Shown here: positions 1-8,183 of the stretch, one piece after another
Position numbering within the stretch: the stretch's first letter is position 1
Layout: each line of letters begins with the position of its first letter
The notes under the pieces: model-generated
Told to the model about the DNA's origin: nothing
Database searches by the model: none
Seen by the model: the letters and a program-made list of their open reading frames with translations, nothing else
Assembly: GCA_910587835.1 (NCBI GenBank)
Contig: CAJUNQ010000061.1
Span: 1-62,720, forward strand
Origin: an uncultured Oscillospiraceae bacterium
Lineage (GTDB): Bacteria > Bacillota > Clostridia > Oscillospirales > Acutalibacteraceae
Length of the DNA: 62,720 bases
Direction of reading: 5' to 3'
Position numbers and translations under genes: made by a program

Positions 1-283
1 CCAAAATGCCGCTTTCCCGCAAGGTCAGCTGGTAGTCCTCTTCGGTCCAGTAATCGCAGGGGATGAAGGGAAGGCCCCGGCTTTTGCAGTAATCGAAAAT
101 GTAGCGCTCGTACTCGCCGGGGTATTTTTTCCCGCCGCTCTCCAAATCCTCTGGCCGCACTTCCCCGCAGACCACATCCGGCTGAAAACGGTCAAAGGCC
201 GCCATGGCCTTTTGGTCGTCCCATTTGCAGTACTCCAGAATTTCGCCGCCATGGACAGAACTGAAAATACCGGTTTTCGTCAT
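1..283 (-). CDS. hypothetical protein, N-terminal part (runs off left edge)
   Basis: An open frame starts at the ATG on complement 281-283 and runs off the window, giving 94 residues that begin MTKTGIFSSVHGG. It lies 18 bp after the paaK-like stop, so it is probably the last visible gene of that operon. The visible part is rich in charged and aromatic residues and has no signal peptide or membrane segment. I do not recognise the family. The upstream AGGA is a weak ribosome site. The overlapping frame on the same strand (25-252) is a shadow. Confidence 0.6.
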   Translation of the reverse strand, partial: MTKTGIFSSVHGGEILEYCKWDDQKAMAAFDRFQPDVVCGEVRPEDLESGGKKYPGEYERYIFDYCKSRGLPFIPCDYWTEEDYQLTLRESGIL

Positions 284-301
284 ATGTACGCTCAAATCCT
301 T

Positions 302-1603
302 TCAAATCTTCCGCTTGTCAATGACCCGCACAGCCTTGCCCTCGCTGCGCACAATAGACTTGGGCGCCACCAGCGTCACCTTGGCGGTGAGGCCCAGCAT
401 GGAGCGCAGGCCTTCCACCAGCTCCTTCTGCCGGGCGGATACATCGCCCAGGTTGTCCGTAAACATCTCGGGGGTCATCTCCACCTGCACATCCAGGGTA
501 TCGGTGTTCTTCACCCGGTCCACCAAAATCTGGTAGTTGGCCGGGTAGCCGTGGTTCAGCAGCACGGTCTCGATCTGAGACGGGAACACATTGACGCCGC
601 GGATAATGAGCATATCATCTGTACGGCCCTGGGGCTTCTGCATCTTCACATGGGTGCGGCCGCAGGGGCAGGGTTCCCGGGTGAGGGTGCAGATGTCTCT
701 GGTGCGGTAGCGCAGCAGGGGGAACGCCTTTTTGGTGATGGAGGTGAACACCAGCTCACCCTGAGAACCCTCGGGCAGCACCTCGCCGGTCTCCGGGTCG
801 ATAATCTCGGCGATAAAGTGATCCTCGTTAACATGCATGCCGCTTTGGGCGGAGCACTCAAAGGAGACCCCAGGGCCGGAGAGCTCGGTGAGGCCGTAGA
901 TGTCGTAGGCCTTGATGCCCAAGGTGTTCTCAATGTCCCGGCGCATCTCCTGGCTCCAGGCCTCGGCCCCAAAGATGCCCGCCTTTAGGGGAATATCGTC
1001 CGGCCCCAGGCCCATCTCCTTCATGCTCTCGCCCAGGTAGGCCGCATAGGAGGGCGTGCAGCACAGAATGGTGGCCGACAGGTCCTGGATGAACATAATC
1101 TGCCGCTCCGTGTTGCCGGAGCTGGTGGGGATGGTAAGGCAGCCCACCTTGTGGGAGCCCCCGTTGAGCCCCGGCCCGCCCGTGAACAGGCCATAGCCAT
1201 AGCTCACCTGGCACACATCCTGGTTGGTGCCGCCAGCGGCCATAATGGCCCGGGCGCAGCAGTCCTCCCACAGGTCAATGTCCTCCTGGGTGTAAAAGGC
1301 CACCACCCGCTTGCCTGTGGTGCCTGAGGTGGACTGGATGCGCACGCAGTCCTTGAGAGGCACGCCCACCAGACCATAGGGGTAGGCCTCCCGGAGATCG
1401 GCCTTGGTGAGAAAGGGGAGCTTGTAGAGGTCGCCGCTGGACTGGATGTCAGCGGGGGTCAGGCCCTTCTCCTCCATTTTCTTGCGGTAGTAGGGGACAT
1501 GGTCCCACACATGCTGCACCTGACTGACCAGGCGCTCATCCTGCCAGGCCTTGATCTGCTCCCGAGACGCGCATTCGATCTCGGGTTGATAGTAATGCTC
1601 CAT
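302..1603 (-). CDS. paaK: phenylacetate-CoA ligase family protein (PaaK-like)
   Basis: A 433-residue AMP-forming aryl-acid:CoA ligase of normal PaaK length. It shows the adenylation P-loop STSGTTGK near residue 90 and the YGLTELSGPG acyl-adenylate motif near 236, followed by the C-terminal lid domain. The family makes arylacetyl-CoA from aryl acid, ATP and CoA in the cytoplasm. It is the fifth gene of a minus-strand run with iorA, iorB and a nitroreductase, so phenylacetate, indoleacetate or 4-hydroxyphenylacetate from amino-acid fermentation are likely substrates (inference). The start has an AAAGGATG ribosome site. The exact substrate cannot be read from sequence. Confidence 0.9.
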   Translation of the reverse strand: MEHYYQPEIECASREQIKAWQDERLVSQVQHVWDHVPYYRKKMEEKGLTPADIQSSGDLYKLPFLTKADLREAYPYGLVGVPLKDCVRIQSTSGTTGKRVVAFYTQEDIDLWEDCCARAIMAAGGTNQDVCQVSYGYGLFTGGPGLNGGSHKVGCLTIPTSSGNTERQIMFIQDLSATILCCTPSYAAYLGESMKEMGLGPDDIPLKAGIFGAEAWSQEMRRDIENTLGIKAYDIYGLTELSGPGVSFECSAQSGMHVNEDHFIAEIIDPETGEVLPEGSQGELVFTSITKKAFPLLRYRTRDICTLTREPCPCGRTHVKMQKPQGRTDDMLIIRGVNVFPSQIETVLLNHGYPANYQILVDRVKNTDTLDVQVEMTPEMFTDNLGDVSARQKELVEGLRSMLGLTAKVTLVAPKSIVRSEGKAVRVIDKRKI

Positions 1604-1668
1604 AGGGCTTCATCCTTTCATCGTTCCTGTGTTTTTGGGGACTTGAACTGCCTTTTCCATCCAGCGGC

Positions 1669-2073
1669 CTAGTATGGGTAATGGGTATTGTAGTCCAGCC
1701 GCTGCACCCGGTCTACCTGAACAAGAACGCCCGGGTACCGCTCCACCACCCCGCCGCTGTGGGTGACTGCCACCAACTGGCCTGGCTCCAGCTCGCGGAG
1801 ATGGTGCTTTCTCCCCTGCCAGAACAGCTCGGTGTTCTCGGTCACATTAAATTCCATCAGTCCCCGGCAGTTGGGCTCGTTGACCTCCAGGCCCTCCACC
1901 CGGACCCGGGAGTCGTCTATGCTGACGATGCGGGCGTAGAAGGTGAAGCCCGGCTCTCTCTGAGGGGCGGTGCTGCGACCGGCGAAGAAAGCTCCCCCGG
2001 CCAGGGCGGCGCTGTACAGCAGCAGAAGCAGAATGGCAAGCCAGCGGGGGCGGTTTCTGCCCTGGGCGCTCAC
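1669..2073 (-). CDS. membrane-anchored small hypothetical protein
   Basis: A 134-residue protein with a GTG start overlapping the nitroreductase stop by 4 bp (GTGA) and an AGGAGGAGG ribosome site, so it is translationally coupled. Residues 11-31 form one membrane segment (LAILLLLLYSAALAGGAFFAG). The rest is an extracytoplasmic beta-rich domain with alternating charged strands, somewhat like DUF3221-type OB-fold proteins. No catalytic motif is visible. Its place inside the iorAB/paaK operon is the only clue to function. Confidence 0.65.
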   Translation of the reverse strand: MSAQGRNRPRWLAILLLLLYSAALAGGAFFAGRSTAPQREPGFTFYARIVSIDDSRVRVEGLEVNEPNCRGLMEFNVTENTELFWQGRKHHLRELEPGQLVAVTHSGGVVERYPGVLVQVDRVQRLDYNTHYPY

Positions 2074-2606
2074 GGGGCCTCCTCCTGGGAGAAGGAGCCG
2101 TAGAACACGGTCTCCTCCCGGGGCTTTTTCTGGCTGTGCAGCCGGGAGGGCTTTGCGTCCTGGGCGGGGTAGCCCATCAGCAGCATGGCTACCGGCTCGC
2201 AGCTGTCCGGCAGGGCAAACTCCTCCCGCACCGCCTCAGGGTTAAAGTGCATCACCCAGGTGGTGCCCACCCCCAGGTCATGGGCGGCCAGCATCATGTG
2301 GGTGGCCACAATGGCCGCGTCCACCTCTCCGCTGGGTCTGCCGTCATAGTCCCGGGTCCAGCACTGGGTTGTGTCATAGCACACCAGCAGGGCCAGGGTC
2401 TCGCCAAAGTGATGGACCGTGCACCTTTTTAGCTTCTCCAGGGCGTCGGGGGTTTGCAGCACCAGCACCCGCTGGGGCTGGTCATTGCAGGCGGTGGGGG
2501 AGGCCTGCCCTGCCCGGAGAATGGCGTCCAGCTTGTCCTCCTCCACAGGGCGGTCAGAGAATTTTCGCACAGAAAACCGGCTTTCTGCCAGTTCCACAAA
2601 ATCCAT
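2070..2606 (-). CDS. nitroreductase family protein
   Basis: A 178-residue FMN-dependent nitroreductase-fold enzyme. The N-terminus carries the family signature ESRFSVRKFSDRPVE, and the central part has ASPTACNDQPQR, the flavin-contacting region. Such enzymes reduce nitro groups, quinones or enoates with NAD(P)H. I place the start at the ATG on complement 2604-2606 because GAGAGGAG precedes it; the longer frame to 2705 overlaps iorB and lacks a ribosome site. It sits 76 bp after iorB and overlaps the next gene by 4 bp. The physiological substrate is unknown. Confidence 0.85.
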   Translation of the reverse strand: MDFVELAESRFSVRKFSDRPVEEDKLDAILRAGQASPTACNDQPQRVLVLQTPDALEKLKRCTVHHFGETLALLVCYDTTQCWTRDYDGRPSGEVDAAIVATHMMLAAHDLGVGTTWVMHFNPEAVREEFALPDSCEPVAMLLMGYPAQDAKPSRLHSQKKPREETVFYGSFSQEEAP

Positions 2607-2682
2607 GGGTGTTCTCCTCTCTTTGGGGTGATATAGGGTCCTATTCCACAGCAACAGAGTGGGGGCTGCATGGCTCCGTCTC

Positions 2683-3255
2683 TCAGGCCTGCTGCCCCAG
2701 GGCAAAGGCCCTTTTGTTCACGTCCAGAAATTTTGCCGGGACGCAGGCCTCGATGGCCTCCTGCCAGGCGCTTTCCGCAAAGTCGAAATAGTGGCTGAGC
2801 CGCCCCAGCAGTACCAGGTTCACAGCCTTGGCGTTCCCCGCCTGCTGGGCCAGGGTCAGGCAGTCCACCGGGTCTACCTTTGCTCCGGCGGCGGTCATTT
2901 TCTCCACCAGCTTCTCAGGGTACTGGGCCGCGCCGGTGACCACAGGCATGGGGTCAATCTGCTGGGTGTTGACCACCACCCGGCCGCCGGGCTTCAGCCA
3001 GGCCAGCCAGCGGGCGGCTTCCAGCAGCTCGAAGGAGACAATGGCGTCCGCCTCCCCCTGGTCAATGACCGGAGAGGCCACCTTGTCCCCATAGCGCACA
3101 TAGGTGACCACGCTGCCCCCTCGCTGGCTCATGCCGTGGACCTCGCTGACCTTTACATCATGGCCCTGCTCCATAAGCAGATGCCCCAGCAGCTTGCTGG
3201 CCAGCAGAGAGCCCTGTCCCCCTACGCCCACAATCATGATATTCTTGGTTTTCAT
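2683..3255 (-). CDS. iorB: indolepyruvate:ferredoxin oxidoreductase, beta subunit
   Basis: A 190-residue gamma-domain subunit of the 2-oxoacid:ferredoxin oxidoreductase family. It begins IMIVGVGGQGSLLASKLLG, the usual GxGGQG motif of IorB, followed by SEVHGMSQRGGSV. With IorA it oxidatively decarboxylates aryl pyruvates to arylacetyl-CoA and reduces ferredoxin. It starts 1 bp after the iorA stop with a GGAGGG ribosome site, so the two are co-translated. Length and gene order match IorB. Confidence 0.95.
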   Translation of the reverse strand: MKTKNIMIVGVGGQGSLLASKLLGHLLMEQGHDVKVSEVHGMSQRGGSVVTYVRYGDKVASPVIDQGEADAIVSFELLEAARWLAWLKPGGRVVVNTQQIDPMPVVTGAAQYPEKLVEKMTAAGAKVDPVDCLTLAQQAGNAKAVNLVLLGRLSHYFDFAESAWQEAIEACVPAKFLDVNKRAFALGQQA

Positions 3256-3256
3256 G

Positions 3257-4993
3257 TTATTTGCCCTCCTTCAGCGCATCGAACCCGCACAGCTGGCCGC
3301 AGACCCCGCAGCCCACGCATTGGGCGGCGTCTACCACAGCCTTGCCCTCCCGAATGGAGATGGCGGGACAGCCGATCTTCATGCAGGCCCTGCAGCCCCG
3401 GCATTTGTCCGGGTCCACCATGAGAGGGGGCTGACGCTTGACATATTTCAGCAGGGCGCAGGGCCGGCGGGAGATGATGACAGACAGCTCCTCTGCCGCC
3501 AGCTCCTCTTTTACCGCTGCCTCGCAGGCTTTCAGGTCGTAGGGGTCTACCACCCGCACCCGGTTAACGCCCATTGCCCGGCAAAGGGCCTCCAGGTCGA
3601 TTTTCCCAGCCGGGTCTCCCCGCAGGTTGAAGCCTGTGGTGGGGTTCTGCTGGTGGCCGGTCATGCCGGTGATGGAGTTGTCCAGTATAATGACAGTGGA
3701 GCGGGACTGATTGTAGGCCGCGTTGGCAAGCCCGGTCATGCCCGAGTGGACAAAGGTGGAGTCGCCAATGACCGCCACGGTTCTGCCCTCGCTGTCAGCG
3801 CCCAGGGCCTTGTTAAAGCCGTGCAGGCCACTGACCGACGCCCCCATGCACAGGGTCATGTCCATGGCCCCCAGGGGAGGCATGGCGCCCAGGGTGTAGC
3901 AGCCAATGTCCCCCAGCACCGTGCACTTCAGCCGGCTGAGGGCGTAAAACAGCCCCCGGTGAGGACAGCCCGCGCACATGACAGGGGGACGGTTGGGCAG
4001 CTCCTCTGTGAGGGCGGAGCCCATGTGCCGGGACAGGCCCAGCTTCTCCCCAATCAGGTTCTGGCTCAGTTCGCCGGTGAGGGGGAACAGCTCTTTGCCC
4101 CGCAGGGAGAGCCCCAGACCCCGGCAGTAGCTCTCCAGAAAGGAGTCGCCCTCCTCCACCACTACCAGAGAGTCCACCCCAGCGGCAAAGTCTCTCAGCT
4201 TCCTCTCCGGCAGGGGCCATACCAGCCCCAGCTTGAGAACAGGGAACCGGTCCCCGCAGGCCTCTTTGACATACTGATAGCATGTGCTGCTGGTGACAAT
4301 GCCCAGGCTGTGGTCGCTGCCGTCCTCCACCCGGTTCACCTCCGCGGTCTCCGCCCACTGGGCCAGGTCCAGCAGACGCTGTTCTACGGCCGGGTGGCGG
4401 CGCACGGCGTTGGCAGGGGCCATCACATATTTCTGTGGGTTTTTCTGGTAGGGTCTGACTTCTGGCTCCTGCCGGTCCGACAGCCTGGCGATAGACTGGG
4501 AATGGGCCACCCGAGTGCACATTTTCAGCAGCACAGGGGTGTCAAACTCCTCTGAGAGCCGGTAGGCCAGCTTGGTAAAGTCCAGGGCCTCGGCAGAGTC
4601 GGAGGGCTCCAGCATGGGGAGCTTCGCCGCTCGGGCATAGTGCCGGGAGTCCTGCTCGTTCTGGGAGGAGTGCATGGCAGGGTCGTCCGCCACGGCGATC
4701 ACCAGCCCGGCGTTCACCCCGGTGTAGCTCATGGTGAACAGGGGGTCGGCGGCCACGTTCAGACCCACATGCTTCATGGCGCAAAAGGCCCGCTTGCCCG
4801 CCAGAGAGGCACCGAAGGCGGTCTCCATGGCTACCTTCTCGTTGGGAGCCCACTCGCAGTAGATCTCGGGGAATTTCGCGGCCTCCTCGGTGATCTCTGT
4901 GCTGGGGGTGCCGGGGTAGCTGGACGCCACGGCGCAGCCGGCCTCGTAAAGTCCCCGGGCAACGGCAGCGTTGCCCAAGATGAGTTTTTTCAT
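3257..4993 (-). CDS. iorA: indolepyruvate:ferredoxin oxidoreductase, alpha subunit
   Basis: A 578-residue ThDP enzyme. The N-terminal pyrimidine-binding domain shows SYPGTPSTEITE (residues 24-35). The PP domain has GDSTFVHSGMTGLANA and the LDNSITGMTGHQ loop. Two C-terminal [4Fe-4S] motifs follow, CRGCRACMKIGCP and CVGCGVCGQLC, from about residue 525. It catalyses CoA- and ferredoxin-dependent decarboxylation of indolepyruvate and related aryl pyruvates, linking Trp/Phe/Tyr fermentation to reduced ferredoxin that the nearby hydrogenase could use. Ribosome site GGAGGT lies 12 bp before the ATG. It heads the operon iorA-iorB-nitroreductase-membrane protein-paaK. Confidence 0.96.
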   Translation of the reverse strand: MKKLILGNAAVARGLYEAGCAVASSYPGTPSTEITEEAAKFPEIYCEWAPNEKVAMETAFGASLAGKRAFCAMKHVGLNVAADPLFTMSYTGVNAGLVIAVADDPAMHSSQNEQDSRHYARAAKLPMLEPSDSAEALDFTKLAYRLSEEFDTPVLLKMCTRVAHSQSIARLSDRQEPEVRPYQKNPQKYVMAPANAVRRHPAVEQRLLDLAQWAETAEVNRVEDGSDHSLGIVTSSTCYQYVKEACGDRFPVLKLGLVWPLPERKLRDFAAGVDSLVVVEEGDSFLESYCRGLGLSLRGKELFPLTGELSQNLIGEKLGLSRHMGSALTEELPNRPPVMCAGCPHRGLFYALSRLKCTVLGDIGCYTLGAMPPLGAMDMTLCMGASVSGLHGFNKALGADSEGRTVAVIGDSTFVHSGMTGLANAAYNQSRSTVIILDNSITGMTGHQQNPTTGFNLRGDPAGKIDLEALCRAMGVNRVRVVDPYDLKACEAAVKEELAAEELSVIISRRPCALLKYVKRQPPLMVDPDKCRGCRACMKIGCPAISIREGKAVVDAAQCVGCGVCGQLCGFDALKEGK

Positions 4994-5015
4994 GGTTGAT
5001 ATGTACCTCCAAATT

Positions 5016-5203
5016 TCAGGAATAGGGTGGGCCGGGCTTTTGAAAAACCAGGGTCCGGTCCTTCATGGAAATTTTGCCCACCCGCCAGCCGTAAGCGGCC
5101 AGCTCTTTTTTGTATGTGAGAAAGAAGTGGTTCAAAGGCATGCCCGCGATGGACGAGCCTTTTCAAAGCGCAGAGAGACAGGGCCCCTTCTGGCGGCTGA
5201 CAT
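5016..5203 (-). pseudogene. small frameshifted reading frame upstream of iorA
   Basis: Two overlapping minus frames join into one protein-like sequence if one A is restored at the run TTTGAAAAGG. The first frame starts at the ATG on complement 5201-5203 (MSAARRGPVSLRFEK). The second continues GSSIAGMPLNHFFLTYKK and ends at 5016, just before the iorA ribosome site. The joined product would be about 62 residues. It could be a frameshifted small gene, a sequencing error, or a real 41-residue protein started at the internal ATG (5141). I do not recognise it. Confidence 0.3.
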
Positions 5204-5223
5204 GCCTCTACAGAGGGTATGGC

Positions 5224-5613
5224 TCATGACATGCCCAGCCTCTCCTTCAGGCCCTCCTGCAGCACCTGAGAGAAGTTGAGCCCAGCCTTCATGGCCATTT
5301 CGTTGAGGTAGTTGGGCAGGGTGACATTTTTGCGCACAGTGCGCATGTCGTTCATCCGGCGGTAGGCGTCGAAGTCTACGACCGCATAGGAAGGAATTTC
5401 TCCATCCCGGCAGATCAGCGGGCCCTCGGAGGGGGAGGGAACACTCTGCCCGCTATCCTGTAGGCTGATCGCGGTCAGGCTGATCGCGTCAGCGGCCATG
5501 TCAATAGCGTCGGCAATATTCCGCCCTTCTGTGTGAATCCCCAGATCAGGGACGGTTACCACATACCATCCGTCTGCGGCAGGCTCAAGAATAATGGGAT
5601 ACGCGATTTTCAT
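5224..5613 (-). CDS. hicB: HicB-family antitoxin
   Basis: A 129-residue antitoxin. Residues 1-50 form the RNase-H-like HicB fold (YPIILEPAADGWYVVTVPDL, then the GRNIADAIDMAADAI helix). The C-terminal part TLPNYLNEMAMKAGLNFSQ looks like the ribbon-helix-helix DNA-binding segment found in longer HicB proteins. It binds and neutralises HicA and represses the operon. It lies 24 bp downstream of hicA with a GGAGG ribosome site, in the usual hicA-hicB order. Confidence 0.9.
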   Translation of the reverse strand: MKIAYPIILEPAADGWYVVTVPDLGIHTEGRNIADAIDMAADAISLTAISLQDSGQSVPSPSEGPLICRDGEIPSYAVVDFDAYRRMNDMRTVRKNVTLPNYLNEMAMKAGLNFSQVLQEGLKERLGMS

Positions 5614-5637
5614 GTTGGCAGCCTCCTTGCTGGTCGA

Positions 5638-5817
5638 TTATTTTTTCTTCAGGTTCCAATACCGGATCAGCTTTCTAGCCAGCAGTTCACTCACCTCTTT
5701 ATGGCGCGGCACCGACTCCGTGGTTTTTCCGTTGGTGATTATGGTATGGCTCCCGCCTTCTCGGAGAAACCGCCAGCCGTTTTGATAGAATAAGTCGAGC
5801 AGGTCTTTTCGTTTCAT
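5638..5817 (-). CDS. hicA: HicA-family mRNA interferase toxin
   Basis: A 59-residue protein starting MKRKDLLDLFYQNGW. HicA toxins are about 60 residues with a double-stranded-RNA-binding fold and one catalytic His. Here the motif is REGGSHTIITN, with the likely catalytic His in GGSHT. It cuts mRNA when HicB is lost. It is read from the ATG on complement 5815-5817, with GGGGTGG upstream as a weak ribosome site, and is followed directly by hicB. It is too short for many gene callers. Confidence 0.85.
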   Translation of the reverse strand: MKRKDLLDLFYQNGWRFLREGGSHTIITNGKTTESVPRHKEVSELLARKLIRYWNLKKK

Positions 5818-5837
5818 AGAAGCCCACCCCGATGTTT

Positions 5838-5866
5838 ATTATACGCATTCCATGCGCATATGTCAA
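5838..5866 (-). promoter_or_regulatory. hicAB promoter with operator-like dyad
   Basis: A consensus sigma-A promoter on minus: TTGACA (complement 5861-5866), a 17-bp spacer, TATAAT (complement 5838-5843). The spacer holds an imperfect inverted repeat, ATGCGCAT and ATGCGTAT, a plausible site for autorepression by the HicAB complex. hicA starts 21 bp downstream. Confidence 0.75.
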
Positions 5867-5878
5867 AGAGAAAACCTG

Positions 5879-6169
5879 TTACAGCTGATAATCAATACAG
5901 GCCCGGTCGATCCGGATGGCTCCCACAAACTGGCCAAAGGCCACATGCTCGGGGCAGACCTGGTAGGCGTTCAGGTTGTCCAGGCTGTCAAAGTCAAAGA
6001 TGAGGGCCACATCATAGTTGGCGTTGGGCGCGCCGGAGACACAGCGCACCACCTGGGCGCTGCGGACAGTGGAGAGCTTGCCCAGCTCCTCTCCCCGGCG
6101 GAGAAATTCGGCAATATTTGCCTCCTTGTTTTCTTCCTTCAGGCTGAACATGCAGATATGACGAATCAT
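5879..6169 (-). CDS. Dabb-family (stress-responsive A/B barrel) protein
   Basis: A 96-residue dimeric alpha/beta-barrel protein. It starts MIRHICMFSLKEE, and the N-terminal strand with an early His (IRHICMF) followed by a helix and YDVALIFDFDSLD is typical of Dabb proteins. The biochemical role is unknown for most members. The start at 6169 is chosen because GGAGGA lies 7 bp upstream; the frame upstream to 6184 has no ribosome site. It follows the acyl-CoA synthetase by 41 bp and is probably co-transcribed with it. Confidence 0.8.
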   Translation of the reverse strand: MIRHICMFSLKEENKEANIAEFLRRGEELGKLSTVRSAQVVRCVSGAPNANYDVALIFDFDSLDNLNAYQVCPEHVAFGQFVGAIRIDRACIDYQL

Positions 6170-6210
6170 AATGGGTTCCTCCATAATAAATGTAGTGGTT
6201 GTGGGGCCGG

Positions 6211-7845
6211 TCAGCCCTTGTTTTGCGCCTCAACCAGCCGCACGCCGCAGTACTGCTCCCGCAGCCGGGGCTTCTCGATTTTCCCGGTGGCGTTGCGGGG
6301 CACCGGGGCGAAGATCAGCTTGCGGGGGCGTTTGTACCGGGGCAGGTCTCCGCAGTAGGCCATGATCTCCTCCTGGGTGCACTCCATGCCCTCCTTCACC
6401 TGAATGATGGCTGCGGCAATCTCCCCCAGGCGGGGGTCTGGCAGACCGATGACCGCCACGTCGTGGATTTTGGGGTGGCCCGCCAAAAAGGCCTCAATCT
6501 GTACCGGGTAAATATTCTCGCCGCCGGAGATGACCACGTCCTTCTTCCGGTCCACCAGAAAGATGAAGCCGTCCTCGTCCTGGCGGGCCATGTCGCCGGT
6601 GTGGAGCCAGCCGTTTTGCAGCACCTCGGCAGTGGCCTTTTCATCGTGATAATAGCAAACCATCACGCCGCCGCCCTTGACGCACAGCTCGCCCACCTCC
6701 CCCTGTTTGACAGGCTCGCCCTGGTCGTCCACAATCTTCACCCGCCAGCCCATGCCGGGCACGCCGATGGCCCCCACCTTGTGGGGGTTGTCCACCCCCA
6801 GGTGGACGCAGCCAGGGCCGGTGGACTCGGAGAGGCCGTAGTTGGTGTCATATTTGTGGTGAGGGAAGTAGCTCCACCAGTGCTTCACCAAACTGGGGGG
6901 CACGGGCTGGGCCCCGATATGCATCAGCCGCCACTGGTCCAGCTGATAATCCTCTGTTTTCAGCTCCCCCCGGTCCAGAGCCATTAGAATGTCCTGGGCC
7001 CAGGGCACCAGCAGCCAGACAATGGTGCAGCCCTCGGCGGAGACGGCCTCCAGAACAGCCTTGGGAGAATTGCCCTTAAGCAGCACCGCCTTGCCCCCAG
7101 TGAACAGGGAGCCGAACCAGTGCATTTTTGCGCCCGTGTGGTACAGAGGGGGGATGCACAGAAACACATCCTCATGGGTGGTCTCGTGGTGAGCGGCCTC
7201 CATGCGGGCGGACTGCATCAGCGCAGCGTGGCGCAGCAGAATGGCCTTGGGGAAGCCGGTGGTGCCGGAGGAGTAGTAGATGGCCGCCTCGTCCTCATCG
7301 TCAATCAGCACCTTGGGGGGCACGCTGGAACAGTTTGCCGCATCCAGGTGGTAGTCCTCGGCAAAGCTGGGGCAGACCTCGCCCACAAAGAACAGCAGCC
7401 GCTCCCGGCCAATGCTGGGAGCAATCTCCTCCACCCGGCCAATGAACTCGGGTCCAAAGAAAAGGATGTCAGCGTCGGCCAGCTTCAGGCAGTATTCAAT
7501 CTCTTGGGCAGTATAGCGGAAGTTGAGGGGCACAGCCACTGCGCCGGTTTTGAGAATGCCAAAGTAGATGGGGAGCCACTCAAGGCAGTTCATCATCAGC
7601 AGGGCCACCTTCTGGCCCTTGCCAATGCCCCGGCTGAGCAGCAGATTGGCGGCGCGGTTGGCCTTTTCGTCGAATACGGACCAGGTGATCTCCCGGCGGT
7701 AGGGGACAGGCCCGCCGGGCTGAATCAGCTCATATTCCCGCCAGGTGACCCGGCGGGGCTCCTGCAGCTGGGGGTTGATCTCGACCAGAGCGGTCTCAGC
7801 GCCGTAGAGCTTGGCGTTGCGCTCCAGCAGGTCGGTGATGGGCAT
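6211..7845 (-). CDS. AMP-dependent acyl-CoA synthetase (fatty-acid type)
   Basis: A 544-residue ANL-superfamily ligase. It shows the AMP-binding P-loop YYSSGTTGFPKA near residue 190, YGLSESTGPG near 340, LHTGDMARQDEDGF and the lid hinge DRKKDVVISGGENIYP, with the C-terminal catalytic Lys region RNATGKIEK. It activates a carboxylic acid to acyl-CoA through an acyl-adenylate; medium- or long-chain fatty acids are likely but not proven. It has an AGGAGG ribosome site and a strong promoter upstream. It is divergent from a MerR regulator, a candidate local controller. Confidence 0.9.
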   Translation of the reverse strand: MPITDLLERNAKLYGAETALVEINPQLQEPRRVTWREYELIQPGGPVPYRREITWSVFDEKANRAANLLLSRGIGKGQKVALLMMNCLEWLPIYFGILKTGAVAVPLNFRYTAQEIEYCLKLADADILFFGPEFIGRVEEIAPSIGRERLLFFVGEVCPSFAEDYHLDAANCSSVPPKVLIDDEDEAAIYYSSGTTGFPKAILLRHAALMQSARMEAAHHETTHEDVFLCIPPLYHTGAKMHWFGSLFTGGKAVLLKGNSPKAVLEAVSAEGCTIVWLLVPWAQDILMALDRGELKTEDYQLDQWRLMHIGAQPVPPSLVKHWWSYFPHHKYDTNYGLSESTGPGCVHLGVDNPHKVGAIGVPGMGWRVKIVDDQGEPVKQGEVGELCVKGGGVMVCYYHDEKATAEVLQNGWLHTGDMARQDEDGFIFLVDRKKDVVISGGENIYPVQIEAFLAGHPKIHDVAVIGLPDPRLGEIAAAIIQVKEGMECTQEEIMAYCGDLPRYKRPRKLIFAPVPRNATGKIEKPRLREQYCGVRLVEAQNKG

Positions 7846-7916
7846 GGGAAGGACCTCCTCAAATGGTGGGGTGCATAATTTGCCAATGGATTTAACATAG
7901 TATCAGAATGACATAT

Positions 7917-7945
7917 ATTATACTCTATTTTGGCGGCTAAGTCAA
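7917..7945 (-). promoter_or_regulatory. sigma-A promoter of the acyl-CoA synthetase operon
   Basis: On minus: TTGACT (complement 7940-7945), a 17-bp spacer, TATAAT (complement 7917-7922), about 70 bp before the synthetase ATG. The rest of the 338-bp intergenic region (7846-8183) holds the divergent merR promoter and a GC-rich stretch at 7950-8060 with no gene that I can see. Confidence 0.75.
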
Positions 7946-8121
7946 GAAAGGGGCGGGCCCGGGGCCTCCCGGAAAAAGCGGAGAAACCCCGCCGGCGGTC
8001 TGGCGGCAGACTGCCTCCGGCTTCCCGGTTCCACAAGCTTTTTGCGGGACAGGAAAGATTTTCAGGCCACGCTCCAGCTAATTCACCAAAATACTACTAT
8101 AAACTTTGTGCATATAGTTGC

Positions 8122-8152
8122 TTGACCTGGAGCCTGCTCAAAATAGTATAAT
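8122..8152 (+). promoter_or_regulatory. MerR-type promoter with 19-bp spacer
   Basis: TTGACC (8122-8127) and TATAAT (8147-8152) are separated by 19 bp, the over-long spacer that MerR-family activators untwist. Inside the spacer the inverted repeat GGAGC-CT-GCTC forms the operator core. Transcription would start near 8159, so only starts after that point are usable for the merR gene. This indicates autoregulation. Confidence 0.8.
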
Positions 8153-8183
8153 GGGCGGAGAAATGAATCGGGAGGCCTGTAAC

